A stretch of DNA of 64,000 nt from Oxyruncus cristatus (taxonomy: Eukaryota; Chordata; Aves; Passeriformes; Cotingidae). The notes under the pieces are model-generated. The model had not been told where the DNA came from. It did no database searches and saw nothing but the letters and a program-made list of their open reading frames with translations. The translations under genes were made by a program, and so were the position numbers. The number at the start of each line of letters is the position of its first letter. The stretch's first letter is position 1. The stretch is taken from the NCBI GenBank assembly GCA_013399855.1, contig VXAY01002187.1, positions 545,609-609,608 on the forward strand, written 5' to 3'. Of this stretch, positions 36,447-49,977 are shown in pieces.

Positions 36447-39400
36447 CCAGTGACCTCAGGCTGCTCGAAACAGATATGTGTGAGGCCAGTTGATATGGCC
36501 CTTTGTGTTCTTCCAGTTACTGAGAATTAGCCATATGGGACTAGGCAGTAGATGGACCCCTTTCCTAAATCCAACAGCCAAGTCCCATCACTGACAGTGA
36601 GGACAACCCCTTTCCTCCCAGGTGATTCTTTGTTCTTTACACAGCAGATCCCGTTCCACTGCAAGAGAACTTTCTGTGCTGCGTGAATAGCAGCAAGACA
36701 GAGCCATCAAAATCAGCTTAAAGCCCTTAAGCCCAAGATGTCACATCTGCTTTGCAGAAATTACAACAGGAAAACAACATGATTTAAAAGAGAATCATTT
36801 CAAAACAAACATTGTAAAAAGTTAGTGGAAAAACATCTGCAGTTTTCAGACCATTACAGCAGTTTGTCAGGGAGGTCATGGAGAATTTTTGCGTTTTTTT
36901 TTTTCCTTGAATTTATTATTGTTGCTTTATATTTCTAAATAGCATCATTTCCCACCAAGAAAGTTATGCTGATTTCAGCAACAGTATGTAGCTGCCAGGC
37001 AAGGTATACAGGGTGTCTGAAATACTGCGAAGAATGCAATAATTAGGACAGCACAGTAAGTATGAAAGACATTAGAAGGGTTTGTTAGGGGTTTGTTCTT
37101 GTAAATTGTCTTAGAGAATGGAGATGCTTGGGGAAAAAAAGAAACCAAAACAACAAAAACCAACTAAAAAAACCTTCAAACAAACAAAAAAACCCACAAA
37201 AAACCCCCCAAACAAACAAAAAAAACCCCACAAACCTTTCCAAGCAGCTGGAGCAGTTACTGGATGAAGAAATGATGTCTTTTTACATGCAGATAAAAAA
37301 TAGCAAGCATAGTAACATTTTGGATCAGAAAAAAAAAAAAAGTATTAAAATTATGGCTACACTAGGAAGGACAGCATCATGAAAGAGGTATTGTGTCCAT
37401 ATACTGTTGCCCAGGTATTGGAGCTAAAGCTGCCTGGTGGTGGGAGAACTGCCTGTATGAGGTGAATTGTCCAAGATGATGTCAAGAAGCAGAGTTGATC
37501 AGATCATACTTCTTAGCTTGGCTAGAAATGCTCTCCCTAAACTTCTTTTGAACTAGCTTGCAAAAGCTGAGGAGGTGTCTTACCACAACTGCACTTCCCT
37601 GAAGAAATGGAGGTAACAACAATGCTAAGCAGGATGACCCAAGTGCTAACATGAGAGCACTCATGCTGTTAAATGTTAGATGGTCACTTGAAGCACTTTG
37701 GTCCTGCAGACCTTCCAAAGTGCTTTACTTCTTTGTGAGCTATTTCCCAGCTCTGCAGATATGACTGAATGGCTAATAACATTGCCATTGTAACAGACGT
37801 GTTTGATGTCTTCTTCTTTCATAGATGCGCAAAGGGAAAGATTTAGGAAAGCCAAGGTCCACAGAAAAGCCTGAAACAGAATAGTAAAAGCATGAGTCGC
37901 CCTTGGTGGATTTTTGTATACTTTAAAAATATGCTTTCTTGTCAGTAGTACTTGAATAGAAGTCCTGTTCCTGCAGAAGTTGAGTTAGTTGTGAAGAGAC
38001 AGTCTTGTAGTGACTGGCTTAAATCAAGTATTTAAAATTCTGGTGTAACTGAATGCAGTCCTGCCCCTGATTAACATTAAGCAAACCTGTCTCTTAAGTT
38101 GTGATGTCCCAAAGTACATGGTGTAACTTCTTATGAAAACTTGTCTGCTTTCCAGTGCCCAATGTCACATGTGACTTTCTGTAGCTGACAGAAGGCAGAT
38201 GCTGTCAGACTAAAACTAAACAAGGACTGATTGCAATGTGAAGGATCAGTGTAAATTTTGCTTAGGGCTGGGTTATGAGAGTGTTCTTTGGGATTAGCTC
38301 AAGGATCTTCCTCAGGCTTCACATGGCAAGCGGGAGGCCTGTAACAAATCTAGTGAGTTGCGCTTTAATTTTTTAACAGCTGCAGAAAAAGAGCTGAACC
38401 ATCAAACAAGCAAGAAGCCTGATGCTAGCGTTATTGCTATTGTCTATTACCCTGTAATCAGGCTACACCCACTGATGTAAAGCTCTAAATAACTCGGCAT
38501 GTACAGAACTCATTCAACATGCATCTAAGAAGTCCTCCTAGATTCAAGAGCAAGTGGGTTCAGAAGGTTTGCCCAGAGTTATCCAGGTAATGCAAAGGCA
38601 CTCTGCAAATAGCTTGCAGTAGTTAACTTCCATAGCAAGTAACGTAAATTAATGGGAAAATATCGATAGCTCAGTCTTGATAGCTGCATAGTCACAAAGC
38701 ATTTTCTCAGATACTTTTAATGTGGTCAAATTTAAGTAATTTCTGCTGGATATTTCTTGGTTGAGTTGCCTAATTTCTCTGTGAGTGGGTAGGGATAGTC
38801 TGGACTTTGCTATTTAAAATTAATTTAGGTTAATATCTATTTAAAATACGAGTGCACATATAGATATTTCTTCGGTGGACAGGGAATATTTTATTCATTG
38901 TCCTCTTCTCAGGAACATGCTGCAAGCATCTTCCACCTCTGATTTTGTGTTCCTGAACCTGTTGTCAAGCTGAGATAAGGTGAGAAACTTGTGATTTGCA
39001 CTTAAAATGGTGAATTAGAAATGCTTCCAGTCATGTTTAATGAATGTTTTGTCTCTTTTTAGCTTCGTTTAACACACAAAGTAGCCCCTTCATGTTGAAT
39101 CATTCAGGTGGCCTGTGCCATCTAAAAATGCAGCCCCTGTTGTCTAGGGACAGCAAGGCAGCACCACTGTAGGATGGGATGTAAAACAATTACTGGTTCT
39201 GCCAGGTTGTAATGGGAAACTCTGGGGCATTTCACTTGAGCTGACAAACAGCTTTTTTCTGTACGCTGAGAACATGGGCAGGATGAGGTGGATTTGGCAT
39301 ACCAGTAGCAGTCTCCAAAGAAGACTGTCTTCACCTGTATCACCTTTAATTCTAATCACCTCTAATCACCTTTAAATGTTGTGTATAAGGTGATTGTGGT

Positions 39401-42400
39401 TGCTCCATGTATAGGAACACATTAAGAACTGGCTTGTTTGAAGAGCCAGGTAGGAATGCTGAGAACCTAGTTTTGTTCCTGCTGAAGCTGGGAGAAAGCA
39501 GCCACTGAGAGAGAGTTGAAAGGGGAAGCAGGGAGCAAGAGGAAATGAGAATGGAGATATATCCAAAAGCATGTATTCACACCGTATGTGTATCTTGGAT
39601 TGCTGAAAAAAATATGTTTCCACTTAGATGAACCACTGTGTGCTGGTTTACAGTGAAACTTTTAACTATCAGTGACTTAATGGCCAGCTGATGTTGCCAC
39701 TATGACTGCAAAGAACCAATGGTCAAACTAATAAACCCAAGGATATAAGTGCAAAGTCAGCAATGCAACCAACCTCTTTCACAGAATGGTCTAGAACTCA
39801 AATACTGTGAAAAAACCCAGAAGTTTCAGGGAGTTGATCTAGTTGTAAGGAAATTCTAAAACATGTACCAAAATATGTTCTTTTGTTTATTTAACAAAAG
39901 CAAAGACAAGATTATGTCTGTATGCGTAAAGTTTAATGGCAACCCAAATGGATAAAATAACACTTCTGTGCTAAGCCAGATTATGTTAATGAGATGTGGT
40001 CGATCTAATTTACAACCCAGTTTTCTTTAGGTAACAGGCTTACCTCTCATGCCAAAAATGCCCCATGTCTACACCCAGGTTTTTCTTATATATTTTATAT
40101 CCAGAGTTTGGATGGTATAGAAACCGGTAACAGGCCTCTGCCAAATTCTCTTCCTCCCATTCCCTTTTTCTCCTCTTTGTCTCTCTTTTATTCTCTCTTC
40201 CAGGCTGATAGTGCAATTCAGAGTCAGCAGCAGATTGTAATGTTTTCCCTTTCTGTGGTTTGGAAGTTTCCCTTGAAGGGATGTTCTGAATAAAAACCAC
40301 CACAGTCAAGGAAGAATCTGGAAAGAGTATTAAGCAGAGTGTATGCTGGTGGGAGTAGCAGATGTAGTAAGCTACAGTGCAGGTGATCTTTGCATCTAGT
40401 GATCCATCTGAAGTTGTAGGTTGAAACTCTTGTTCTCTTTGGGGATAGTCAAATATGCCCTCGGAGAGAGAAAAATCACAGAAACACTCCACAAGTCAAA
40501 ACTAGTGGAGTTTCCAACTTGTTGACTGTGAGGTATTCAAAATGGAATGAAAATTCATAAAATTGCAATTGTTCAAATATTTTTCACACAGTTACCCAAG
40601 TCCTTCATACTGCAGATCAAGCTGAGCCATCTGAGAGTATCTACTCAAAGTGAATAGATTCACAAATTCGAAAAAAAAAAAAAAAGGTACTGGAAACTAG
40701 TGCAGCTGTTCAATGTTTCCACAATTTGGCTTGTTAAAATAAAAAATTAAAATGTAAAAAACTCTCTAAGATCTATTTTCTAGTATGGGGATAATATATC
40801 AGGAATAGCATTGGAAGGTTAGTGTTGAGTAACAAAACTGTCTGAGATTCCACATTTTGTCTTGGGAAAAACACTTTCCTGTACTGTGGGTGTAGGGAAA
40901 TGCTAATGTTAAGGTGCTCTTGGGAACTGTGAATCTTTAATTTCATTCTCTATTCAAAGCCCAATAGCTGGATCTAGCTTGCAGTAGGTGCTCAGAAAAA
41001 TGTCAGTGAGTCCAACTGAACGGGTGAGTTCTTGAGACAGAGGTTATTGAAACCATAAATAACATACTAGCAATAAACTCTACCGTCAGGGAGTTGTGGT
41101 TGTCTTGTTGGGTCTCAGTGCATGAACAGGTCAGCAGAAACAACTTCGAATCTTTTCTTGCCTTGCGAATCTCGTTTGCCTCTGGCTGTACAGGAGATTC
41201 AACATCTGCACTTGTGTGACACATTGCACCAAGTCCTGTGCACTCTGCTCATGTGAGTCACCACATTGACCTCAGCTGGATGGCTCCTGTGAGTAAAATG
41301 AACACAATTTGGGCCACTGCCAGCACAAAACCTAATAGCCAGTCACTGTATGCAGACTTCAGTTTCCTTGATATTTCAAGGTACCTTATTTTAGCTGCCA
41401 AACATGGAGTATCTGAAACTCTTGTGCATTGTTACTTGAAGGCCAACACCCAGGCAGTCCTGGGTTGCACCATGATGGTTATCCCAGAAAATGTTCCATG
41501 TTACGCAAAGACCAAAGATTCCATGACTTCTCTTGTGGGCTCTCTTTCAAAATTATGTTTTTTATTTCAAGAAGACTATGTTTCCTAAGAAAGCTTTTAG
41601 TGACATGTTTATTCATGTTGGTCAAATGAAAGTCATGTGGCACACCTCCCTTTCTGCTGTGGTGAGCCACACAGTGTTTGATATAATCCCACTATCTTGT
41701 GAGGAAAAAAAAAAAAACCAGCTGAGTATCAGATGTGCCTGGCTTGCATGTCAGTGCAACAGAAAGCATGTTACACAAGTCACCACACTTAGTAAACTCT
41801 ATTTTTATTTTGAAACAACCCTCCCTTCAACTTTTTCCACTCTTTTCTTAGGCATAGTGTGAGTTCAGGGCTTTTCCTGGGGTAACTGTATGAAAAGAAG
41901 ACAAACACCAGGAAAGACACCTAACTACCTTGAATTTTGGTGTGGCTTTCCATGTTTCTGTGTTTAGTGTATTGACTGGTTAGCTGATTTTATATTCTGC
42001 AGTGATATGAACGTGATTTCTGTAAGAGACTCAGTTTTCTGTTGACTGTTAAGTTTTCTCCAACATCAAGTCAAAACTCAAGTGAAATGCCATAGCATAA
42101 TCAACATATTTATTTCCCTTTAAAAAATAAGTATAAGACTTAATCAAAGTTATCCACTGCCTGTAAAACAGAGAATTTGAAGACCTTCACATTAGAACAG
42201 ATAATGACTTGGTAGGGCTATTCAGCTTTGCTTCCCTGCTTCCTTCAGACCAGTGAGAGAGAACTTAGGACTGAGAAAATAAGATCCTTTTTGTGTTCAT
42301 GCGAGTACATACTTAGCTAGTATTGGCATCTAGTAGGTACATATAGTAAGGTAATGCAGAAAACTGAGAGGGCAAGATGAACTATGGTGGGGGGGAAATA

Positions 42401-43358
42401 CGCTGTGCAACTGGGTAATTGCTGAGCTGATGCCAGACTTATCAGCTTGGTCTGTTAGTGTCTGTTTTGGATTTTTTTCATGTGCATATTTGACTAACTT
42501 TACTGATTCTCCATAAATTTAGTCATTTAGAAATCCCATTCATGGCGGCTGAAGAGCAGTCACAGAGAGTAGTCCAGGGGCAGTCCACATACGCAAAGGA
42601 CATGGATGCATGTGCTTAAGCAGCAGAGAATGGCTGTAGCCCCAACCATCCGAATTGAATCACTGGTGATTGACTTGAAGGAAAGGTTGGAGAAGGATAA
42701 GGGCTGTTTTTGCCCCCACTGTCCAAGGTGTGCGTTCCCACAAGGAACTGTATGTCCTGGTCAGGCAGGAATGATGCTCGTAGGATGGAGTGGTTTTGGT
42801 CGCCCCAGCAATCTACATCTTCCTCTCAGTTATTTCAAAACAAATTGCATGATATTTTAAGCTCTGTGCATATCTACACATGAACACATTTAGTTTTGGG
42901 ACATTGCACGATATTTATTTCAGTGCAGAATTTGTCCAATGATGTTTATTTCTAAAATATCTATTTCATACTTTTAAGATATTGCTTTGCAATGGACATC
43001 TAAGTCTGAAGTCAACAGGTGAAAGTGCTTGGCAACAGAGGAAAACTGCATTTTTCATGCAGAGCAACGACGACTTGCAGTTAACAAAATAAAAAACTGT
43101 GCTGTCCTGCTGCTGGGAGTTTCAGAAAAAAACAGATAGAGAGAGAGAAACAGGAGAAGAACAAAGGAGCCAGCTCATGGGAACACTGAGATTCTTGTTC
43201 TCAATCAAGTCTGTTTTGTTTCCTTATTTATACCATGCCTGAAATGCACAAATTTTCCTGAGAACAAGGAAATTAAGTAAACTTAAATACAGCTGGTTAT
43301 CCCTCTAGGTACATTTCATTGTAATACATTAGTAAAAAGTGAAGGATGTTTTGTTTGA
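36447..43358. other. unique DNA with A/C-rich tract
   Basis: No gene was recognised. It contains the A/C low-complexity tract at 37134-37237, a small degenerate repeat of TAATCACCT near 39335-39375, A runs at 40671-40685 and 41705-41717, and the window's longest ORF (40040-40492, minus), which has no family signature. Confidence 0.5.
37134..37237 (+). repeat. A/C-only low-complexity tract
   Basis: About 100 bases made mostly of CAAA, CAAAAA and ACCCC units with very few G or T. Its Lys/Asn/Gln/Pro-rich translation is an artefact. A run of this kind on one strand can also form by poly(A) decay. Confidence 0.9.
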
Positions 43359-43365
43359 TATAAAA
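43359..43365 (+). promoter_or_regulatory. TATA-box-like element
   Basis: TATAAAA lies 39 bases between its start and the 43398 region, ending 38 bases before the ATG at 43404. A start site about 30 bases downstream would give a 5' leader of roughly 15 bases. Such motifs are common in A+T-rich DNA, so this counts only as support for the ORF that follows. Confidence 0.25.
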
Positions 43366-43403
43366 CAGACAAAAAGAGGGAATTAACATCATAAATTAAA
43401 GAA

Positions 43404-43577
43404 ATGCGCTCCCTCTTAGCTACGGTATTGGGCTACTGCACTCTGATGTGGCTGTTGCTGCTCACGATGTTCCTTGTTATGAGCGTGGCCCGGGCAAAGA
43501 CCACAGAAAACCATTGCCTCAAAAATTCCCCTTCTGGTGAGCAGAGAGCTGGAGTAACCTATTTTTTACTGTCTTGA
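43404..43577 (+). CDS. small ORF with signal-peptide-like N-terminus
   Basis: The ORF has 57 codons, with a G at -3 of the ATG. Residues 1-31 form a classical secretory signal: an Arg near the start, a long Leu/Met/Val-rich core (WLLLLTMFLVM at residues 16-26) and a small-residue cleavage-like site (SVARA, then KTTENHC). After residue 44 a donor-like CTG-GTGAGC occurs (GT at 43537-43538), so the true coding part may be a first exon of 133 bases followed by an intron; the last 13 codons would then be intronic. Several CpGs cluster here in otherwise CpG-poor DNA. A secreted or membrane protein is the inference. No family was recognised and no second exon was identified. A chance hydrophobic ORF is the alternative. 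Confidence 0.33.
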   Translation: MRSLLATVLGYCTLMWLLLLTMFLVMSVARAKTTENHCLKNSPSGEQRAGVTYFLLS

Positions 43578-46500
43578 AGTGACCTGTCCTACAACTGACT
43601 TTGGAGCCTGGAGTGCTCAAAAGCACTTGAGTAGTGGGATGAGTGGCCAGGTGACTACTGTTGTTCAAACATGTTTTGTCATTATGTTATACATGTTTTA
43701 GACAGAAATCTTAGCTGGCTATGCAAAGCAAACTGAAATCCCATTTCTTAATGGTATTCTTGCTTTTCTGTCCTCTAATCAATTACTGTGCAGGCCACAG
43801 TAATTTTACCAGTATGCAGTATCAGTCCACTACGCAGATTTCTTCCTCCATAAGAAGCAGATGCTGGCACTCCTATAAAGATGCTCTCATTAGTTAATAA
43901 CTGAGCAGCTGTGGGCTTGTGCTTGTAAGACTGGGGTTTTGTTTCCTTTCACTACCTCCCTCGCCCCTAACTCACCAGCCCCTTCTGTTTTACTCCTTCA
44001 CGGGGGTCGGAGGGAGGGGGCACTGTAGTGTTCGTGCAAAACTAAGCTATAGGGTGGGCTTTTGCTGTTAAGCTTCTTAAAGGTAGAAGTGAGCTGATAC
44101 AGAGTAGCTGCAGTATTTGAATATTTGGAGTACAGTACTGAGAGTTAATTTTAAATGTGAATGGGTCACTTGATCATGAAGCCAGGACATCTCCTAGTGG
44201 TCTTGTGGCACGAATGCAGGGTTTGTGCAGTTCTTAAACAGAGGGAACAGATGCACTCACAGGAAAAGTTACTCAAATGAGCGGAGCTTTACTACTTTTT
44301 CAAACTGCAAAATTGCACTGATGCAAGAATTAAGTGAAAAGTTGTTTTATATTTGGAACTATATCCAGAGCTGGATGACCTGAGTGGCTCAAGGAAGTCA
44401 GAGCTGCTGGTCCAGTCTGGTTAATTCTGGAGTGGTTTTCCTTTTTTTTTCCTTACACCACCCCCTTTTTTCCCCTCCCTTCCCTCTCCTGCACACTTCA
44501 TCAATTTCTAATATAAAACCCAAACCATTTCCTTATTTTCATCATTTAATTTGGAACTGGATGGGAATTCTCTCTGTGTCCTCAGAAAGATGAGGGCATA
44601 AAGCTCATTTATCAAAGCTCTTCAATGAACAAAGCCAGAGCAGAGCAGCATAGGCATAATTAACAAGGAAAAAATGGAGCTTGTGGCTTGATGTTGATGG
44701 ATACAAAATGTGCCACAAAGGAAACAAAGCTTTGAGAATGCTTTGAACATAAAACCAGTCTCACGGGATGAAAAATTCCATGCCAGAGAGTAAATTCAGG
44801 CTGAGATGGATAAGCTCAACTATCATGATGACCAACAGCCATACTGCTGCAGCAATGGAGGATCTAGGTACTAGCTGGATATGTTTTGGGGTTGTTTGGG
44901 GAGGGAGGAGCCAGTTTACTCAGTTTTTTTTTCTCTTGGCAAGCTCCAGTTGGATTCAGCATTTCTGTTATTGTTAGTTTTATAATGGCCGTGTGTGCCG
45001 CAAAGGGATTTGTCCATAGTGACATAGCATGTATTTGTCTGAACTGTCATCAGCTTCTCTCTGTAGAAGATCCCAAAGACAGGACAGATGTGGTTAGTCA
45101 GGCTCTGTTTGCATATACAATCACAAACCTACTGCAGCTTAACACGCAGCTGAGCTCAGTGTTATGGGCAGCATGTCCATCTGCCATTTCACTGCTTCTA
45201 TCTAAATCATGGCACGAAGGATCCAGGAAAGCAAGCTTTTAAAAATTTGTGTCTTTTCCCTGGAAAATTTCTTTTACCATATTCACATTTTTGGTTTTCT
45301 GTTGTCTTAGAAGTCTTTAATATCCAACTCCTGCAAAAATGTTCTTACGTATTCTTAACAATATGGTCAAGTTTGGACTAACTAGTAACAGACTTTCAGC
45401 ACGTAGAATGGAAATTATCCTGGACTAGAGTAAAGTTTCTTTCCTGAATAAAAAGTCAGATACATGAACATGCAAAACAGAGCTAGAGAGTGGGTCACTA
45501 GTCCTGCACTATGGTAGTCCTAGCAAGAACAGTGAGGGTTACTACAGAAACCTCAAACTCCTTCCTTTTTGAGACTGGTGACAAAATTTAAGCAACAGAA
45601 AGAAAAGAAATTGCATCTCATCCCTGCATCTATATGAAATAGAGCTTAAATATAGGGTTGTTTCTTAATACGTTGTGAAAGGTGAGGAATTCAGTCAACT
45701 TCCACTGCCTTATTACTGGTGTCAATTTTATATGAACAAACTGCCTGGGTCAAGTCAGCAAAACAAACAGTGACATGACAAACAATTACATGGCAATGAT
45801 TCTGTTCCCATTTTCATGGATAAAAACATTTAATTACAGGACAAGCTGGTTGAAGGGCATGTATGAACAATCAGAAGTGACTGTGTTATTGATCCTTTAT
45901 GAGTTACTAGTATTCAGCAGCTATTTTTCATTGGTTGTGTACCTGTTTTTTGTCTAGAGTGATAAAGAAACAAATATTAATTGATGGATTCATAGCTGCC
46001 ATATCTTAGAGAGAATTATGTTTAATTCTCAATGTCATAAACTAAAAATGTACAAGTTAAAGCAGTAAAAGGATATGTCATGGAACTTGTTCTGCTTCTG
46101 AATGCTTATGGAACAGGATAAATTTTCAGGATTAATTTCAAATTATTGTTCATCTGGAAGATACTTTTTTCAAAGTGTTGAAAAAAAAAAAATCAACTTC
46201 TTTAAAAATAGCCAGCATTAAAATACTTACATTTGTTGGTTTATGTGCATGTTTACAGATTGCACATATAGTAGAACTCCTCTTCATTAATGCCTAACTT
46301 GAATTCTGATTAAAACACTGAGAGAGGCCTGTGCAGGGCTTGCAAATTCATTGAAGTTTAGAAATTTTCATGCTGGCCTTAATGATGTAACACTGCTTCT
46401 TCCTGCTTTCTTAAGTGCCTTTAGGCTTTTCATCTACTGTAAATATTTGTGGAACATAAACTTGTTTTTAAAAGTATCTATTCTCTGCTAGCTTGCAGTT

Positions 46501-49500
46501 GCAAATCTGACAGTCAGTTTTCTTTTGCTGTGTCTCTTTTCCAATTCCCACCAAAAATTTCTGAAAAATTTCATAATGACTTTCCTAGTGTTTATTTATA
46601 ATTTTTGAGAATCAATGCAAACCGTATGTTTCAATGAGGTTTGTGACAGTATCCGCTTCCTTTATACAAAACCACACAATTTTCAGTTTCAGAACATTTC
46701 CACAAGTAATGCTTTACTTAAATCTGCATATATACATAGTTTTTTCTCCTTTGTATTGTAGTAAGTAGTTCTATTATGAGGAATATTTGGAAAATCTAAG
46801 TCAGGACTGTGGGGTGGGAGGAAAAAAATAGATGTTGTCTGTCTAGTCACAGCTATGGTGCAAGACATGAAATGGGAACTCTTTCATTTTTTTCTTTGCA
46901 TACCTCTGACCTGGGAAGATGACTGCCTCTGGGGGAAGGAGATAATTTAATTTCCATTCATGTCAACTTTCATTTCTCTGCAAAGAGGCAACAGATACTT
47001 TTCAGATTCTGTGGGATCACTTATTTTGCTTTGGCAACGTAGCATATCTCTGCCACGGGACTTAGGTTAGACCACCTGGTTTCTTTACCTTCAGACCCTT
47101 GGGTGAGCCTGCAACCAGTGTAACTTAAAAGATCTTAGCTAGTACACTGTCCAGTTACCCAATTAGTTTTTATTTTGATTCTTTCCTGAATAAAATAATG
47201 TAGCAAAATACCTCAGGAAGGGAGAAGAGTAGAGGAAAGGTGAGCAGACCAGAAAAGGACTGGGAGTAACAGGTTGGGTTTTTGTCTTGTAGTCCATGTG
47301 CAAAGGAAAGGTTAAATAATTACTTACCGTAAAGGCTGGTGTTCAATAACTGGAAGCTATTCAGAAGTGTTGTACGCTCAACATGACCCTAGAAGAAATT
47401 ACACAGTTGAAATTCCTTAGGCAAATTACAATAAATTCATTACCATTTAGAGGTTTGTTTTTTTAAAAAAAAAAACACACATTAGTTTGTGAAATTGGTA
47501 AACTTTGCTAAATTTGAAATACTTGTCTTCTCAGATGAATTATTAGATTCCTAGATTGAATTTTAGTACTTTTGTTAATGTTCATAGCTCCCTCTTCAAT
47601 AATTTGAAACTGTGCCATTGGGTTTTCCCTCAGTCAATACATTTTTTCTATGTAGAGGGGCACTCTGAATTGAGTTCAATAACAAAGATGCCATTGTCTG
47701 CATCAGTATGTGACTTACAGAGTGTCCCAGATCTAAAACATGTAAATGAATTCTATATCTAGAAATACTGCTGTCTCTCCTCCATGAAAGCACTGTTCCT
47801 CATCAGGCAAGTCACATTTACTTAATACTTTTACTTAACTATGATGTAGTCCTATACATGTCACTGCAACCAAGTGGTTCTGAGTACATGAAGAAAACAC
47901 ATTGGTCAAAAAAAAAAAAGGATGGCTATCTTTATGCTAAAGCATGCACTGCTCTCCCTAGCAGCTGAGAGTCTCCTGATTGTAATCTGCAGGCACTGTT
48001 GGGTCAGTTGGACTCTGGTATTCAGGAGTAACGGAGCACAGTGGGCCTATTGGTGCCTTTTCATGTATCTCACTCTAGAAAACAATGAAGTGGGCCATTT
48101 GGAACAACAGCCAAACTCTAGTTGTGGAAGCAAATGCAGCTCCTTCATTATCTTAGCTTTCCATGCCTTCTAACTCTCGAACAGGCTTTTGCTCTTACAG
48201 AAAAAACTAAATTGTCATCAGTGTGCAGCTTTATCCTGGATGCAGGTTTCATCCTTCCTGAGTGTGACCTAATCTAGTGTAACCTGAATGCTATATTGAC
48301 AGTAGGAGGCTGGGGTGCACCTGTGGGGTTTTTTTGTTTTGTTTTGTCTGGATTTCATTCCCTTCCCACACCAAGACCCCCCCACTCCTCCCCACAATTC
48401 CCTGGGAGTGTCTTGCACGGTAAATTCCTTAATAGAATTCAGAAAATACATATATATAATATTTTATTAAAATGCTGCTGGAGACCTATAACTGCCCTCA
48501 GGCATAATGCAAACATACAGATGTATTAGCAATCAGCGAGGAAGCAATAACTTCCTAAGTTATTCCTTGGAATGCACAAACATGCTGAGATCAGGTGTTC
48601 AAAGCACTGGCTTTTGTATATCACTCCAGTTTCTGGGTGTACATAAACAAGCTTGCTCTCTGTAATCATGTGTTTGAAAGCTTAATAGCAACTTCAGGAC
48701 TGGAACTTCTTGTCCATATTATTCACACTGAAGCTCATGCTGTAAATCATTGTGGGCGTAGCACTGTTCTGTTATTTGGAAAAAAGGATGATCTGATCAG
48801 AAAACTCTTCTTTGTACTGGGGAGAAGCTCCTCTCAAAGCTCTTGTAATTTGTCCTAGCTTTATCTGGCTTTTGGTTTGAGTTAATGACTTTTACTCCAG
48901 CAATGGTAAGCCAGTATCACTCAGCATTTCTCCTCCACAGGCAGAGCACTCATAAAAGGTGACTTAAATTTCCTTTGTGTAATGTAGGTCACAAAATTTC
49001 TGTGAAACTTTGCTTTAGGGTTGCCACATCGAGTGACAGGGACACAAATAAATGTAAGCATAGTGTTGTCTTGGCCTGTAGTGCCTCAGAAAGGATACAT
49101 ACATTATTAGGGCTTACAGTACTGAAATTGGTTCAATGTTTATTTGGTTATACAATGATATAATCAAAAGATCAGGTGTTTTAGTTGCAAAGAGGATATG
49201 TGAGTGGCATTTTGCTTTTGCTTGAGTAATTACTCCGTACTTACTGAAGCTAGGTTTGATCTCTTTTGGTACTATCGTAATCATGAGGAGGAACTAGAGT
49301 TGTCTTATAATTAATTTCTTAATAAATATAAAACTATAAGGCCAACAATTATTTGGTAAAAACTAAGTTTCGGTGAAAGCAGACGATGAGATGCTAGGTA
49401 CTGTATCAGATTTGATAGCATGCAGAGCACATCTAGTTTCACTGACATTTTGAATTTTTATTCTTAAACACTAGACAGAAATCTTTAAGCCTGGAAATGG

Positions 49501-49727
49501 TCATTTTAAAAAAAAATTGGTTATCCTTTCATGATGGTATTTAAAAATCAAAACCATGGAAGCAATAAAAAGAGGTTTGAGATAAACTGATTTAGTCTTG
49601 CTAAAGTATTAGTCATGGGACACTTCTGTTTGTCATTTGATCACCATACCTTAAATTATTGAGGTCTTAGACTCATTGTAAAAATGTGGGAATTCCCTCT
49701 TTCCCTTTCCCCCCTCTTCTTTCAAAA
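43578..49727. other. unique DNA, no gene recognised
   Basis: It holds a pyrimidine-rich tract at 44437-44490 and an A-rich run near 47465-47476. ORFs at 44886-45242 and 48595-48858 (+) show no family motif. No exon pairing with the 43404 ORF was found. Confidence 0.5.
44437..44490 (+). repeat. pyrimidine-rich tract
   Basis: A mostly C/T stretch (T9, then CCCCC and TCCCTTCCC words). Simple sequence; it could act as a splice-type polypyrimidine tract, but no AG-exon follows convincingly. Confidence 0.6.
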
Positions 49728-49977
49728 GAAGATATCTTGTAGAAATACCACTTGCAGCAGGAGGTCAGAAGCACTCTGTGTAAATCCTTTGTAGTCATCT
49801 ATGTGTTGGGAAATGCAAGGCATGAGCATAAAATTCTTTTGTTCTGGCCAGGCATGCACAGCATCATTGAAGATTACATATTCAGGTGTGGAATCTGCAA
49901 TAAAGGGAAAAACAAACGCAGAAGTAAAACCACATGAGACCATGCTGTCTGTGCTCCAAGGCTGGCAGAAAGATAAC
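49728..49977 (+). pseudogene. Ty3/gypsy-type integrase fossil (zinc-binding part)
   Basis: Three collinear frames carry landmarks of the N-terminal zinc-binding domain of gypsy-class integrases. First, at 49728-49751, a YLVEIP-like strand precedes the helix. A frame change then opens 49743-49937, with LQQEV, a VLG element, FWPGM followed by IEDYI, and the C-x2-C pair (CGIC) of the HHCC zinc site. A second frame change gives PHE and WQK at 49930-49971, matching the spacing from the zinc finger into the catalytic core. Stops at 49740-49742, 49938-49940 and 49978-49980 and the two frame changes show it is dead. No catalytic DDE core, RT or LTR could be recognised next to it. An exapted exon is possible but unsupported. 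Confidence 0.68.

Noticed and set aside
37128..37382. 84-codon Lys/Asn/Pro-rich ORF
   Set aside because: It is the translation of an A/C low-complexity tract.
40040..40492. 150-codon minus-strand ORF, the longest in the window
   Set aside because: With stops at roughly one in fifteen codons in DNA this A+T-rich, one ORF of about this length in 64 kb on six frames is not surprising. No motif, membrane segment or family was recognised, and the best acceptor candidate has G before AG.
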